A stretch of 64,000 bases of DNA from Streptomyces zhaozhouensis (lineage in GTDB: Bacteria > Actinomycetota > Actinomycetes > Streptomycetales > Streptomycetaceae). Shown piece after piece: positions 63,652 to 64,000 of the stretch. The DNA lies in contig NZ_OCNE01000010.1 of assembly GCF_900230195.1 (NCBI RefSeq), positions 62,001-126,000 on the forward strand, read 5' to 3'. The notes beneath the pieces were generated by a model. It was not told the origin of the DNA. It was given only the letters and a program-made list of their open reading frames with translations, and did no database searches. Position 1 is the stretch's first letter; every line of letters starts with the position of its first letter. Both the position numbers and the translations under genes were made by a program.

Positions 63652-64000
63652 ATGACGAAGGAGCACACCCCGGGCACCGAGAACGCGGGCGGCCGGCACG
63701 AGGGGTGGGAGTTCGAGGACGACAGAGGGGTGCGGGTGACGCGGGACCGCCCGCCCCGCCGGATCGTCGCCTACACCCAGATCGCCGCCGCCCTCTGGGA
63801 CGAGGGGGTGCGCCCGTTGGGCCACTTCGGCTCGCTGCACGACGGGCAGGCGCCGGATCCGGCCAAGTCCGGCCTGCTGCCGCTGGACGAGATCCCCTAC
63901 CACGGTCCCGGCGGGGCGCTTCGGGTCGAGCGACTGGTCGCGACCAGCCCGGAGTTGCTCGTCGGCGTCACCTACGACGGCAAGCGGCTCTACGGCGTGG
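63652..64000 (+). CDS. Fe-siderophore/cobalamin binding-protein-like protein, 3' end outside window
   Basis: The start of a FecB/BtuF-type periplasmic-binding fold: EDDRGVRVTRDRPPRRIVAY near residues 22-41 and then AALWDEGVRPLGHFG, ending in LVATSPELLVGVTYDG. ATG 63652 follows AGGAGGCG (63637-63644). About 116 residues are visible. There is no signal peptide or lipobox before the fold, unusual for an ABC importer's binding protein. It may be a cytoplasmic relative, or a twin gene encodes the exported form. A TATAGC at 63522 could be its -10. Confidence 0.78.
   Translation, partial: MTKEHTPGTENAGGRHEGWEFEDDRGVRVTRDRPPRRIVAYTQIAAALWDEGVRPLGHFGSLHDGQAPDPAKSGLLPLDEIPYHGPGGALRVERLVATSPELLVGVTYDGKRLYGV

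Overview
The window is very GC-rich DNA from an actinomycete, most likely Streptomyces or a close relative. The support is strong third-position GC bias, GTG/TTG starts, a mycothiol-dependent enzyme, a monomeric NADP isocitrate dehydrogenase, an Otr(A)-type ribosomal protection protein and a polycyclic tetramate macrolactam (PTM) synthase. I see no rRNA, tRNA, CRISPR array, insertion sequence or phage gene. About 43 protein genes are supported, two of them cut by the window ends.

Region by region. (1) 1-7.5 kb, minus strand: a seven-gene operon read from a LacI-type regulator with its own palindromic operator, through two sugar-type ABC permeases and a lipoprotein binding protein, to three ADP-ribosylglycohydrolase (DraG-like) paralogues. 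Nearly all junctions are 4-base overlaps. (2) 7.6-12.9 kb: a complete gentisate pathway. Gentisate 1,2-dioxygenase, fumarylpyruvate hydrolase and mycothiol-dependent maleylpyruvate isomerase run leftwards; a 3-hydroxybenzoate 6-hydroxylase-like flavoprotein and an IclR regulator run rightwards from a shared control region. (3) 12.9-19.6 kb: a 13-bp minisatellite, a MerR/SDR pair, a SnoaL-like protein, a secreted S37-type peptidase, a GNAT protein, a DHA2 exporter and a small conserved protein. (4) 19.9-26.6 kb: an Otr(A)-like protein diverging from an NB-ARC/TPR STAND ATPase, a GT-B-like transferase with a possible leaderless 10-codon leader ORF, and a small membrane protein carrying a TTA (bldA-type) codon.

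(5) 26.6-38.9 kb, minus strand: a compact three-gene PTM locus. It holds a 3148-residue iterative PKS-NRPS (KS-AT-DH-KR-ACP-C-A-PCP-TE), one phytoene-desaturase-like FAD oxidoreductase and one MDR dehydrogenase. This is the gene content and order of the ikarugamycin (ikaABC) type; a hand-read adenylation code fits L-ornithine. (6) 39.5-50.8 kb: regulators paired with enzymes or transporters. These are a hydrolase/TetR pair with two tandem operators, a CPA2 antiporter diverging from a flavin reductase, an ArsR-like regulator, a DAO-type oxidoreductase, an EamA exporter diverging from LysR, a GntR, and a TetR/MFS pair sharing one operator motif. (7) 50.8-53.1 kb: isocitrate dehydrogenase.

(8) 53.1-61.1 kb, minus strand: a five-gene operon in which every junction is a 4-base overlap. 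It encodes two proteins of unknown family, two TPR proteins with a shared C-terminal signature, and a CHAT-domain (caspase-like) peptidase. It reads like a protease/TPR conflict or signalling module and is the best candidate here for an undescribed system. (9) 61.2-64 kb: a membrane-anchored propeller-like protein and a two-repeat membrane protein diverge from that operon, followed by the start of a siderophore-binding-like protein that runs off the end.
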